This document shows, piece after piece, positions 1-10,937 of a stretch of 64,000 nucleotides of DNA. A program made the position numbers and the translations under genes. Numbering within the stretch: the first letter of the stretch is position 1; each line of letters opens with the position of its first letter. This DNA is from Rotaria sp. Silwood1 (Eukaryota > Rotifera > Eurotatoria > Philodinida > Philodinidae). A model generated the notes under the pieces. That model had not been told where the DNA came from. It ran no database searches and saw nothing but the letters and a program-made list of their open reading frames with translations. The stretch is taken from assembly GCA_905250075.1 (NCBI GenBank), contig CAJNOP010000187.1, positions 186,001 through 250,000 on the forward strand. Reading direction: 5' to 3'.

Positions 1-89
1 GCTTTTATCTAAACTTGTTGAATTTACTGTGTGTAAGTAGTTGTTTTTGCAATTTTTATCTTTCAAATTAATTATTTGTTTTTGTTCAG

Positions 90-2363
90 TAGGAAAAGTT
101 CTAATATTTGTAACACGTAAAGATAATTGTGCAGAATTAGCAAAAAATCTAAAAGAGAGTGGTTTTACTGGTAAATAATTTCAAATGGAAAAAAGAAAAA
201 AACTTCTAAATATGATAATTTTGACTTTAGCTGGCCTTATCCATGGTGATATGGCACAATATGATCGTACACAAGTTATCAATGAATTTAAAAAACGTGA
301 TATACCAATTTTAGTTGCTACAGATGTAGCTGGTTTGTCATCTTTTTTGGTTATTGTTTTAAATTTAATAGTTTGTTTTGAATTTTATTAGCACGTGGTC
401 TTGATATACCATCAATACGAACGGTAGTTAATTATGATGTTGCACGTGATATTGATACACATACACATCGAATTGGTCGAACAGGACGTGCTGGTGAAAA
501 AGGAACAGCATACACATTATTAACACAAGCAGATAAAGAATTTGCACCGAATCTTGTTAGAAATTTAGAAAATGCTAATCAAAATGTTCCATCAGAGTTA
601 CTGAATATGGCTATGCAAGTAAGTTCAAAGCGCATCTAAAGATCACGTGAATTTATATGTGTATACATATGTTTCAATATTTAGAATAGTCATTTTGCTA
701 ATAGTCGATCTCGATATGGTGGCGGTAATAGAAAACATTTTTCTTTAGGAAATCGTGCACAAAGAGAACGACCTGGTTTTGGTTCACATAGTGGACCATC
801 TTCATCAACATCCAACATAATTGTTGATTCATCGAATCCTTTTGATTATGATGGACCATCGACAAAAAAAGTAAACCATCATACGCAGGTTAAATGATTT
901 AGAGAGAGAAATAGAATCATTTCCTCATCATCAGATTATTCTTGTGTTCTACCTTTTTCCATGGAAAGTTTCTGCTTTAGATAGACAACGTTTTTAATCT
1001 TTCGATGGAATAGATTGACTATGTAAAAGTAAAGTACTACTTCCAAATCTTTAAACAAAATACTATGTACGAATTCAGCATAATAAACCATCAGTCATCC
1101 ACATATGGCAGGGGTTCGAGCTAAAAAGTGAACAAAGATGAATCTACCATAAAAAAAGAAAACGATCGATAGTATTTGCCATAGAATTGTTTCTGTTTTT
1201 GAGCACCATTAAGTGCTCTAGACATGCAAAATCTTTCTTGGAGTAGACAACTCCAAAATCTATGTAAAATATGATCATGGAATACATTGTCAAATATCGG
1301 TCGACCAGCAGAAGAAATATTCTTCATTATACACGAAGTACTCTTCCAGTCTATGACTTTCATAGAAATTTTAGATGCCTACGAACCAAGATAATAACTC
1401 ATTGAAAGGCCATCTCTATTTTTCATGAAATTCCGTAATGCTTGACCACGCTGAAATCCAAGTCAATATATGATACCTGACTGGTTTAAATTACGTCAAA
1501 TTTTAGTGACTTTACCAATTGGATCTAATGAATGTGAACCTACGGAATAGTCTTTCACCAAACGCCTGAGAGACAGTTGTAGAATTCAGTATGTTAAAAC
1601 CAAATATTACGAAAGACGATTGAGATGATATTATAAAACATCTTTATCTACATCCAGGACCAATAAAAACGCGTCATATCAAAAAAATATATAAACAAGA
1701 TTGAAAATGAACAGTAAACAAAACGTCACAACAAGTAGAAAGAATATTGTTTTTAAAACTATCAATGTGAACACTTTTGTGTGTGCGGTAAAAACATATT
1801 TGTTTCCATTGATCTGAAATTTCTTTACGAATATATCAAAACGAGAAATAACGATGACGAAAAAGTGTTCACGATTGATTAGGAGAGCATTAAAAGTTCC
1901 AGTTAAGAATATGCATTTCTAAGAAAAACTGATTAATAAATAGTTCCTCTGTATTCTTAGGTAATTTTTTTCCTTTTTAAGCACAATGAAATGAAAGCTA
2001 TGTTCGTATTTTATCATTAACTTGATATATATTTTGATTTTATGTTTTTCAGACAACTACAGTAGGTCCAATGACAGATTGGCGTGGAGGTTCCACTGCA
2101 CCATCTGGTGCCACTGGTACTAATCGAACATCAGCTATGAAAGCAGCATTTCAATCTCAATTCAAATCGAGCTTTGTATTAATTTCGATCGACAAGATCT
2201 TTTTTATTTCATAGCTTTCTTTTCTATGTAGGTCGCAGCAACAGATACTGGTCTTAAAAGTCATTCAGTAGCTGTACCCAGTTCAGTAACACAAAAACGT
2301 ACAGGACAAACAAGTAAAACTGATTCAACATCAACAACAAAACGAAGTCGATTTAGTGACTGA
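90..2363 (+). CDS. DDX42: DEAD-box RNA helicase DDX42, C-terminal part (5' end off window)
   Basis: Exons read at 90 (or 93)-170, 231-332, 392-618, 685-888, 2053-2175 and 2232-2363, with GT-AG introns and a continuous frame to TGA at 2361. The translation is the RecA-like helicase C domain: GKVLIFVTRK, then HGDM, VLVATDVAARGLDIPS-type motif V, and motif VI HRIGRTGRAGEKG. After it comes the DDX42-type block in which LVRNLENANQ is followed by LNMAMQN. A low-complexity Gly/Ser/Thr tail ends in KRSRFSD. DDX42 is an ATP-dependent RNA helicase and chaperone linked to the U2 snRNP (SF3b), so it is probably nuclear. The N-terminal RecA domain lies upstream of the window. The fourth visible intron (889-2052) is about 1.16 kb against 50-70 bp for the others. 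The 3' end converges on the next gene about 100 bp away. AATAAA-type signals follow the stop. Confidence 0.93.
889..2052 (+). other. Unusually long DDX42 intron with coding-like debris
   Basis: This 1.16-kb intron is about 20 times longer than its neighbours. Around 1600-1920 the plus strand keeps a coding-like texture broken by stop codons, as expected of a decayed gene or transposon insertion. No domain was recognised and no terminal repeats or target duplication were found. Confidence 0.4.
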
Positions 2364-2465
2364 TTTTTGTATATTTTGTTCAAATAAATAAATAAATATC
2401 TCTGTCTCTTGTAAAAAATATTTTGCTTTACGTCTTTTCTTTTTTGATTTATTTTAATGATAAAT

Positions 2466-3464
2466 TCAACTCGAAATTGAATTATGAAAATCAAAAAAAT
2501 ATTTCAATGTATTTTCGGGATCTTCTAAGTTTGGATAATGACCTATGTTAACATCTAATAAATAAGCATCAGGATTTGTAATTATTTCACGATATCTATC
2601 GACCATGTGTTTTCCACTAATTGGATCAAATGGTCCATTTATCATTCTAATAGGAATAGGATTTTTCTCCAATGTTTGTACTTTATTTAGTGCATCAACC
2701 CATCGATCTCTATATGTAATTCGTTCATCAAGATAACATTGTAATTGTTGTATAAGATTATATGGAGCATTGTAAAATAATAAATCAGTTATTTCATCTA
2801 ATTCTTGTTTAGTTCGTTTCGTGGATGGACCAAAAACTCGATTAATGGCTGAACTAAATAATGATCGAGGAACTACATATTGAAGGATTACTCCAATAAT
2901 TGGTTTTTTTAACATTTTCATCATGAAAAATGGACGATGAGCTTCTGGAAATAAGCCACCATTAAGAAGTACTGTTGATTGAATTATATATTGTCTATTA
3001 TCAATCTGTCTAGCTAAAAATTCTTGAGCAATTGTATCTCCAACATCATGAGCCATGATATGAAATTGATTCAATTTTAATGAACTCATCAATTGTTCAA
3101 TCATATTTACTTGTGAACATATCGTATATGGGAATGATACTGGTTTAGCTGAAAGACCATAACCAATATAATCTGGAGCAATCATACGAAATCGTTGTTC
3201 TAATTCATCTCGCATACATAACCAATCAATTGATGAAGTTGGATATCCGTGTAATAGTAATAAGGTTGGTTTTGATATAGCTGATGCATCACGAATATTT
3301 GAATCATAATAAAATATTGGATAACCATTGAAATTGAAATATTTTCCTTGTTGAGCCCAATTAAGGATTTTTGGGAACCGATATGGATTAATTGTTGAAG
3401 ATAATAACTTTTTTATGATAATTCCGAATATAAAAATGATAATAATGAAATAAATAACATCCAT
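2466..3464 (-). CDS. MEST: MEST-like alpha/beta hydrolase
   Basis: Single-exon gene of 332 aa. It has an N-terminal hydrophobic segment (about residues 3-20, a membrane anchor). The oxyanion-loop motif HGYPTSS is at 72-78. The nucleophile elbow AHDVGD has Asp140 in the nucleophile position, as in epoxide-hydrolase-like MEST proteins. GPFDP (Asp280) and IGHYP (His309) supply the acid and base. Family features such as LNGGLFPEAHRP and the cap-region FGPSTKRT match MEST/PEG1, an ER-membrane hydrolase of unsettled substrate. Length fits the family (about 335 aa). It is convergent with DDX42. An AATAAA-like signal on this strand lies just past the stop, near 2448. No intron is visible, which suggests an ancient loss or a retrocopy, but the frame is intact. 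Confidence 0.9.
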   Translation of the reverse strand: MDVIYFIIIIFIFGIIIKKLLSSTINPYRFPKILNWAQQGKYFNFNGYPIFYYDSNIRDASAISKPTLLLLHGYPTSSIDWLCMRDELEQRFRMIAPDYIGYGLSAKPVSFPYTICSQVNMIEQLMSSLKLNQFHIMAHDVGDTIAQEFLARQIDNRQYIIQSTVLLNGGLFPEAHRPFFMMKMLKKPIIGVILQYVVPRSLFSSAINRVFGPSTKRTKQELDEITDLLFYNAPYNLIQQLQCYLDERITYRDRWVDALNKVQTLEKNPIPIRMINGPFDPISGKHMVDRYREIITNPDAYLLDVNIGHYPNLEDPENTLKYFFDFHNSISS

Positions 3465-4352
3465 TAAAGATCTCTTTTTACTCAGGAAAAATCTAAAGAC
3501 ATAAACAACTTTATGACTAAAGAAATGAAATGAACAAAATGATTAAAATTTTCATTCGTCATTTCAGCTTTATGGAATTCTAATAAGATCTTCTTGTAGT
3601 GAAAAATATCGAGTCCGATGACTTATATGCCATTTTGTTTTCATTTATCTTTTTATGTTTGTTGGTCTTTAGCAACTCTAACGTCATCTTTAATAATATT
3701 TGTTTGCATTCTGACCAATCTTAATCTTTGTATACCAGAGTATACCTACCTCTATCATATCTTTCGTATTTCATCTTTATTTGAATTCGCAACACATTGC
3801 CTATTTCATATACTGTAAAATCATGTGTATGGCATAGACTTCTAACCAGAAGTGATAGCCAAAATGAAACTCACATAAATAACATCAGGTAGAATTCGAC
3901 GATTCACAAAAATTGTAAGTAAGAATCGAACTGGAACTGTTAAATTATCAGATAGATACATAGATTCTTAAATGCATGCGGAGAAATCTTCAGCTTTTTA
4001 TTCTTGAGATTAAAGATTTGGGTATGTATGGATAATAGTCTTTAAATATTGAACTATGTAGTGTCTTGAATCTCAACGACTCACTAATGAGAATATCTCA
4101 AACTAGATTTAAAATTTTCGTATCTATCTGATGATTCAACGGTTTTGATTCCACGTGATATTGTGTGAACCAAATTAGAACTGCTGAACTCTAATGTCCT
4201 GCTGGTGTATGTTTGTAGTTTAGCATAATACATAGTTCATTAAAACTATGATCTAGTTGTTCTTTTTGGATCTTGTCGCGATTGACATTATATCACTGTT
4301 TCGTGTGAATAAAGATTTCTTTTCGTTGTAATAATTCTTATAAGAATAATTG
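3465..4352. other. Intergenic region with a foldback
   Basis: No convincing gene. It contains the foldback at 3921-4154 and, just before the 4353-5054 element, AT-rich sequence. Short ORFs here lack family features and coding texture. Confidence 0.6.
3921..4154. repeat. Imperfect inverted repeat (foldback), about 234 bp
   Basis: The left arm (from 3921) and the reverse complement of the right arm (ending at 4154) share a core ATCAGATAGATAC and flanking matches (AGAATCGAACTGGAACTGTT against GGAATCAAAACCGTTGAA). Loop about 100 bp. This is probably the remnant of a non-autonomous DNA element. Target-site duplication not resolved. Confidence 0.55.
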
Positions 4353-5054
4353 TATTTTTGATCACCAAAAAAAGATACCTTTGATCACCAAACATTTTTA
4401 GATACAAATGATCACCAAAAAAAAATATTTTTGATCACCAAATTTTATAGAGAGGTGTGATTTTTCATCACTTGTTTGTTCGTCATTCACTTACATTTCA
4501 TTAGTTATTTTTCGTTCGTAATTTGCTTACATTTCATTATCTATTTTTTCATAATATCACTCACATTTCGTCATACCTTTTCTGTTGCTGCTTCTCGTAT
4601 ATATAAATACTTCAAAGTTTTTCGTTAGTAAAAATGTCAAAATCAAATTGGATTCTGCTCTGTGTAGTTAATTCAATTGATGATGTTAAAGCTGTAGCTA
4701 AATCACATAATGCGTGTCAATATCGAACAAATAATCTTAAAGATCATACCAAATACTCATTTAAATGTAGTCAATATCGTAAATATTTATCATGTAATTA
4801 TGAACTCAAAGCAGTTGTATCTGATGATGATCCTAACTCAATTACGGTAATGTTCAAAAATACTCACAATCATAGTGACCGTAACCAAACATCTCGTTTA
4901 CCATCTCCACTTCGACAATCTGTTTCAAAATATGTTCGTGTTGGTTTAACAGAACCTCAAATTCGTTCGTCGCTCGCAATTGGTCATCCAAAATATGAGA
5001 TGTATTCTAAAAAATTTGGTGATCAAAAGTATCTTTTTTTGGTGATCAAAAATA
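4353..5054. mobile_element. 702-bp DNA transposon remnant with 40-bp terminal inverted repeats
   Basis: The 40-bp arms 4353-4392 and 5015-5054 are inverted copies with one mismatch. Each contains two TGATCACCAAA blocks. Two further copies of that block lie just inside the left arm (4409-4442). Direct TTG flanks both ends (4350-4352 and 5055-5057), a possible 3-bp target duplication, though three bases are weak evidence. The interior encodes the start of a zinc-finger protein that runs into the right repeat. This suggests a deletion derivative of a larger autonomous element. Confidence 0.8.
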
Positions 5055-5185
5055 TTGCTACCCGTATTTGTGTTTCTTTGAACTTTATGAATTATTTTGT
5101 AGTATGCTTTCATAGTTGTGATCGTGCTCCAAGCGATGCCCTGTCATTGAAGAAGACACAAAAAAGTGTACATGCTCTTCACTGA
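4634..5185 (+). CDS. Truncated FLYWCH/MULE-type zinc-finger fragment
   Basis: 183-aa ORF starting inside the 702-bp element. Residues 27-82 show a C..Y...K-Y-F-C...C-Y-L..HNH pattern (CSQYRKYLSC, then THNHS). This resembles the WRKY/FLYWCH-like zinc-binding domain at the N terminus of Mutator-like transposases and their domesticated relatives. The ORF then runs through the right inverted repeat into flanking DNA, so its last third (from about residue 126) is not ancestral protein. There is no DDE catalytic core. Likely role: DNA binding by a transposase relic. Expression not shown. Confidence 0.5.
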   Translation: MSKSNWILLCVVNSIDDVKAVAKSHNACQYRTNNLKDHTKYSFKCSQYRKYLSCNYELKAVVSDDDPNSITVMFKNTHNHSDRNQTSRLPSPLRQSVSKYVRVGLTEPQIRSSLAIGHPKYEMYSKKFGDQKYLFLVIKNIATRICVSLNFMNYFVVCFHSCDRAPSDALSLKKTQKSVHALH

Positions 5186-5538
5186 AGATCTTATACAGTT
5201 CCATATATCAATGTTTATATTACCACTTCCAGAAAAGAACAGACATGTGAACATTTCAGATTTGAATTCGGTCGAATTGATTATTAATTATTTATATTTT
5301 TGACAACTCGATTGAGAAATATTTGATATCAAGTCTACTTTGTAACTTTCTATTTTAATTTTTTTTACATCGAACTAAAGCTAGAAAGTTCAAAGTTTTT
5401 CATCTATTTATCTATTTTTTAAAAAACTAATGAATTTATTTTTAGGTAAAAATTTAATAATAGCACAAAAAAATAAAGTGTTGCTGAAGATTGATTTTTC
5501 TTTGAGACGTTCTTAATGTTTGCTAAGCGAGAATGGTT

Positions 5539-7190
5539 TCAATAAACGACTTTCAAGACTTTTAAATATTTGATAAATTGTGCTCGATAATCAGGATGGC
5601 CCATCATAATGAATAAGCAAATGAGAAGACCTAGTGAATATTGATAAGAAGTATTTGAACCTCGATCAAGATATGTCGTTCCTTTAAATATATAACCCCA
5701 TTTGTCTATATGAAATCCAAATAATTCTGGACCTAGGAATGTCACTGAACGCTGTTCATCAGCATCCGATTCATATCGAATAGACAATTCTTCCATATGA
5801 TCAGTGAAACAAGAATTACCATATTCTCCTACACGTAAGTTTAAATGCACTTTTGCTCGAGAACGTGCATGTTCTAATCCAATTACAATCAAACGAACCG
5901 AATAATGGTCTGAGATTTTGTCTATTTCATAATAAAATGAATTTGATCGAATATAATTAATTTTAGACATGAGAATTGGGCCAACCGATTGATTTTGATG
6001 TGTGAAATCTTCCCATAATTGTAAAATATCATTTGCTGTATATTGTCTTAATTTTATTGTAGCATCAATCAATTCATCGACTTTGTTATTATCATTTGCA
6101 ACTTTTACTTCGAGTCTCTCTCAAAAGATATAACATTTTCCAGCTTTGAATATGAGTAGCTTGACTTGAATATTTTCCATAACGAGAAATATATAAATCT
6201 TGCCAAAAGATCTCATCACGTAAAATTGCATACCATCATTTACAGACAGATTCCATCGAATGCAAATCAATCGTATCATTGATGAAATGAAGAATTCGTC
6301 TAGTTGGAATTTCGGGTAGGTCTGGAAATAAACGATCATTTTCAATTTCAAATTTAATGCATAGGCACAATAATTGAAATTTTTGTTTAAATTTTTCTTG
6401 TTGAATAACAATTAAATTTTCAATTACATAATCTGCTAGCCATGATGGGTCTTGAGTACAATTATGTTCCAATCCAATATAAATGTCATCATTAAAAGAT
6501 AATAACATAGCTACTTGATATATAGATGAGATTTGTTTGTTTTTTTTATGTTGAAAAAAACTTGTTTCGACTAATAGTAATACTTTGTCGATTGTTCGTC
6601 AGATTAATTACAAACTCATTTGTATGGGGTGGACGTTTTCCATAGATTTTTTTCGTTATATTGCACAAATAAATCGCACAATACCATATCATCATCAGTC
6701 AGTAGCGAAGTAACTACCAGAAGCTCACAATAATCTTTGGCTGTCTTCTCCCATTGATGTGAATAGAAGAGCATATATAATTTTAGTATGAGCAACAGCT
6801 TAGCTGAGGCATTATAAATTGAATCAAAATTTTCTTCCTATAACTTGCAATACTGGTCATTTATCATCCAATTTACTGCATTATCTCATATAGACGTTGT
6901 ATAAAATGTTGATGATCGTAGAATGATAAAATCATATTTAGATCCATCAACGAATATACAATATACACATAAGTCTAATTGATCATTACCATTCGATGTA
7001 GGCATGATTAGATCGATCGTATTGATAACTTTAGATCTTCTCTTTAACCAATTTAAAAGACAACTCGAAGAACTAATTATGTCCCAAATAGCATTATTAT
7101 CTTTTGGTACTCCTTGAAAGTTGAGCAAAAAATTCACGAGCAGCACGAGAACTGATTATAATACCACCAAAACAACGAGCATTCAGTGAA
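5539..7190 (-). pseudogene. Decayed gene of unknown family
   Basis: Coding texture continues from about 7190 down to a stop at 5539, but the frame changes near 7110, between about 6880 and 6510, and again near 6236. An in-frame TGA lies at 6121-6123. The longest intact piece is the 177-aa C-terminal part (5539-6072, including RSFGKIY upstream and LFGFHIDKWGYIFKGTTYL). The N-terminal end reads NARCFGGIIISSRAAREFF. No known domain recognised. The breaks have no splice consensus that would make them introns, so decay is the simplest reading. Confidence 0.5.
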
Positions 7191-7570
7191 TTTTTTTAAG
7201 AATAGATTTGATTTTTTAGATATACGATTAATTTTGTAATGTGTGAGCGATGTGAACATGTTTATTGCGCTTATTTATAATGGCTGAAAAAATTACTATC
7301 TATAATAATATCATACATGAGTTTAATATGAAGAATCGTTCAAATTTCCATGTTCGAAGAGTTATGACCGCGAGAAGGGTTCAATCTTCATTCAGATTAG
7401 TTGCATGTGAATAGAAGTTCGTTCTCTTGTTTACAAAGGGACCTTTTCAACCATTCTCTTCCGTTTTCAATGAGTTTTTACCTATAGGATACTTCATAGT
7501 ATTCTAATAAAAACTCTAAAAATACTTAAGTATCTATTGATATTTGATCAATCAATTTAATTTGTAATGT

Positions 7571-7912
7571 CTATTTTCTGGGCACTAGGTTTTTGAAAAC
7601 TCAGGTTTTCGAATTCTGATTTAAAATTTTGTGCATACAGAGAACCCAGCTAGACTAGCTTCCGTAAAAACATTATGAAGTTTTGAACGAAATTTTTCAA
7701 GATCTGAATCTTTCAAAAATGTATGTTGTATAGACAATACATAGAAAAAGGTTTATATCTTGAAAATCTCATATCGCGAAAGACTTCGTTCAAAACTTCT
7801 GAATCTTTTTATGGGAGCTAGTCTAGTTGAATTTTCTATCTGTGCAAAGTATTAAATCAGAATTTGAAAATAAGAATTTTCCGAAAGCCTGAGTCCTGGA
7901 AAATATACGTAT
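7571..7912. repeat. Foldback element, about 340 bp
   Basis: The two halves are imperfect inverted copies around about 7740. Matching blocks include AGACTAGCT, GTTTTGAACGAA, AATTCTGATTT and ACTCAGG. Arms about 150 bp, diverged by roughly a fifth. No ORF and no clear target duplication. Confidence 0.7.
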
Positions 7913-8308
7913 TGAAAATCAATAGCATAGCCAAAGATCATTAGAAAGCAAAATCCTTTTATGATTTTTCTTACAACACCATCTAGTAGCTATAGGCAAA
8001 AAAATCATTGAAGTCTGAAGGAAGTAGCTGAACAGGTTCCCTCATTAGTATATGAGTCATACTCTCAAATCTCTGAGAGTTAGGTAGACATAGAAGTTCT
8101 GTAAAAGGTCATAATTTCTTATAAAGTCTCTTGAACAATGAAGAAAATCAACCGACTAGTGTAAGCTATTTTCTTTTTTGTGGGATGCAGCTGTTTGAAA
8201 AATTAAAAGTTACAAACATATTGCTTCTTTTATCTACCCATTTTTTGAAAACAATAGCTATTAAAAGTCGACAAAAATAGTTGTGCAATTACCTCAGCAA
8301 AGAAAGAA

Positions 8309-8388
8309 GGGTGTGGGTGGGAGTGTGAGGGTGGGTGGGTATGGTTGAATGGAATACTTTGACCCACCCTTACCCACATCCATACCCT
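8309..8388. repeat. G-rich tract with telomere-like words and facing C-rich arm
   Basis: 8309-8344 contains six GGG runs including GGGTGTGGGTGGG. 8361-8388 holds CCCACCCTTACCCACAT on the same strand. The tract can form a hairpin or a G-quadruplex. The word TGTGGG matches the telomeric repeat I recall for the bdelloid Adineta vaga, but it is not in a clean array. Confidence 0.5.
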
Positions 8389-8939
8389 TAATGTTAGAAC
8401 AATGAAACTAAATGAAGCACAGAAACATTTTCATTTCGTTTTCTTCATCTCTTAGTACGGACTGATTCAATCTGTCGACAAAGCACAATTTTAACTTGTA
8501 GTCGATTTGTTAGAAAAGAATTGCATCTATCACGCGAGAATTACTGCCAGTTGTCATTTCACCAGTGATTTATCTGCATAATGATACATGTTTAGTGAGG
8601 CGAATTTAAAGCATTTCAGATGTGACATAAAAAGGTTTCAAATTCTCATTAAAATTCAATCGAAGAATAAAGAATCGAAACATAGTACTGTTTATTGACT
8701 TTTGACTTCATTCTCGACAAAAAATGAATAGATAGTTGAGTATTTTAGGTCTATTAAAATTATCAAAAAGAAGAGTAGGTAAATAAGTCTATTCGATATG
8801 TGCAGAAATCAGATATTCTGGAGATGAATTAAACGCTCAACTATAGTAATTATCGTATTAGAGACTTGCGTGACCATAGTATCCTAGCCACGATCATGTT
8901 CATACACAACCGTGGCCAATTGGCAGCTCTCTACATATG

Positions 8940-9072
8940 ACGCAACAAAAAAAGAACTTATGAAAAACACGAAGGTGATGACGAAGATTGCATTTCAACG
9001 AAAGGTAAAATTAATGAAGAAGATGAATATGGCTCGTTAACTGATGATGGTAAAAGTGTAAAAGAAACCTAG
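8940..9072 (+). pseudogene. Possible terminal-exon relic, acidic
   Basis: About 43 sense codons (Lys/Glu/Asp-rich, e.g. EGDDEDCIS and NEEDEYGS) end at TAG 9070-9072, followed by an AT-rich tail with AATAAA-like words near 9175. No start, splice partner or family recognised. May be chance. Confidence 0.2.
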
Positions 9073-9550
9073 TAGTTATTAGAATAATGGTAAAGTTGTG
9101 ATTTATACGAAACAAACTTCTTCTCCTTATGTCATTGTTTTCTTTTGTTGATTGTAATCAAGATTAAATATAAAAAATAAAAAGAAGAATACCCGACGCT
9201 CTAACTACCTTGTAGTATGTGGTACTGCCTAGCGGGCATTCAATAGGCCAATATCTTCTCCACAACTAACGTCAGTTGTAGCTCTGAACAAAAGACCAAC
9301 CTAGCACATATTTCTTCAGCTACCCATGCATCACTAACTAACCGCAAGAGTAAGTGTATGTCACAACGTAATCAGCATGCTATCGGATAGATAATCCGAC
9401 ACAAATAGCGGTTAGTGACTTGTTTAAGGTTCTTTGAAGGCTACTGTTACTGAGTTTTATACACAGTACCTTATAGATATATGTCGAACAACGCAGCGAC
9501 TCAATCTTGATAGACGTGTGATGCAGACAATATTCACAAACAGTGAAGAC

Positions 9551-10348
9551 TGTGGGCACCGTTTAAGGGACACAACCGTTTAAGAGAAAATATAAGCACC
9601 ATTATAGAGGCACATGGAATCATTTAATGGCGACCGATTTAGCACAAAAATCTAGCCATAAATAGAATATATGGACTTTTGAAAAATAAAATTATGTATT
9701 ATTACTTCTATTTTTATCATAATATATTCGTTTTTGAGATTTTTAAGATCACATTTAAATGTTCAACTTATGCTACCAATTTACTCCTGTATTTTGATTG
9801 AGATATTTGTTTAGTGCCGAATTCAAGTCATGCTATGAGATAAGTCGACTTGTCTCATGAGATAACTCGAAATATTAATAACTTGCCAAAACCTACGATG
9901 CGACTTATCTCATAGGACAAGTCGAGTTATCTCATAGGATAAGTCGAAATAATACCTAACCGAGTAAAAATGCTTCAGTTCAAAGAAGCGACTTATCCTA
10001 TGAGACAAGTCGACTTACCCTATAGCATAAGTGAAAATAATAAGTGAACCAGTATCAATGTCTCAATTGAAAATATTGACTAATCCTATAGGGTAAGTCG
10101 ACTTGTCTCATAATATAATCCGAAATTTTGGCAAAATGGAATATCTCGATGACAATCTGCATCTATTTAAATTTATAAAAAAATTCTGTACTAAATTATT
10201 TCTTTCAATTATTGACATATTTTAATAAGTAATATAATACAACACGATGTGTTTCAAATCATGTAACCAATCAGATTAAACATGTGTGCCTCTATAATGG
10301 TGCTTATATTTTCCCTTAAACGGTTGTGTCCCTTAAACGGTGACCACA
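9551..10348. mobile_element. 798-bp non-autonomous DNA transposon, 64-bp TIRs, 6-bp TSD
   Basis: Arms 9551-9614 and 10285-10348 are inverted copies with 2 mismatches in 64. Both begin TGTGG and contain CACCGTTTAAGGGACACAAC. The element is flanked by direct GAAGAC (9545-9550 and 10349-10354), a 6-bp target-site duplication. The interior has no ORF but contains an array of palindromic units at 9833-10121. The superfamily is not assigned. A 6-bp duplication excludes the TA-, TTAA- and 8-bp (hAT) families if these ends are exact. Confidence 0.88.
9833..10121. repeat. Array of four palindromic GTCGAC-centred units inside the transposon
   Basis: Units at about 9833-9870, 9900-9948, 9989-10032 and 10077-10121 each carry inverted half-sites of the type CTATGAGATAAGTCGAC or its variants (GACTTATCTCATAGGAC). 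Spacing is 67-89 bp. Each unit can fold on itself and pair with the others. Such sub-terminal repeats often bind transposase. Here they sit mid-element. Confidence 0.75.
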
Positions 10349-10354
10349 GAAGAC

Positions 10355-10937
10355 ATACTCATAAAGCTACCTTGATTTAATATTTTGATAGATGTCATTA
10401 TATGACAAGGTTGCGTAAGTCGTCCAAAATATTTTTTTTTAAATATGAATCATCCTTTTCCTTTTTTATGTTTTGAATGAGTTGTTACACATCAAAAAGC
10501 TGCTGTAGACAGTAATCAATAGTTATTGGCTTGTATAGATCTAAATGAGATAAAAAAAATACATTTTTGCTATACGATATTATAGACATTGTATTCTACT
10601 TCTAACTTGTGTTGTCAAGAGTGCAGACGAATAGTTATGTCATCGAACTATACAATAATAGGAAACTACGATGGGAATAGCGAACATTTAAAAGCATTTT
10701 TTTCCAGTTTGTCAATGTCATTTGAATGTCTTTTTCTTTTCTCTGATAACCACATGCATGGCAAGGAATTTTGTTGTTTTATAGTTTTTTTTTACCAGTT
10801 TACAACTGAAATCTTTCTTTCTTTCTTTTCTACCTAGAACGTGTTTCTTTCATTGTCATCATTCAATATTTGAGGTAACGTATTCATTTTAACATCATTG
10901 TGAACTCTCTAAAGTATCATTTTATTTTATTAGTAAA
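10355..10937. promoter_or_regulatory. Upstream region and probable 5' UTR intron of the ADP-ribosyltransferase
   Basis: No separate gene is supported. A 59-bp stretch at 10875-10933 begins GTAACG and ends TTTTATTAG four bases before the ATG. This fits a small 5' UTR intron and supports the start at 10938. Confidence 0.45.

Larger units (their letters stand above)
7191..9550. other. Accessory intergenic region
   Basis: About 2.4 kb without an intact gene. It holds the 7571-7912 foldback, a G-rich/C-rich hairpin at 8309-8388, and a short coding-like tract at about 8940-9072 (43 codons, acidic, ending in TAG) that may be the last exon of a lost gene. Confidence 0.5.

Noticed and set aside
1121..1363. 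80-codon minus-strand ORF in the DDX42 intron
   Set aside because: Lies wholly in an intron, with no family features or splice partners. Judged chance or debris.
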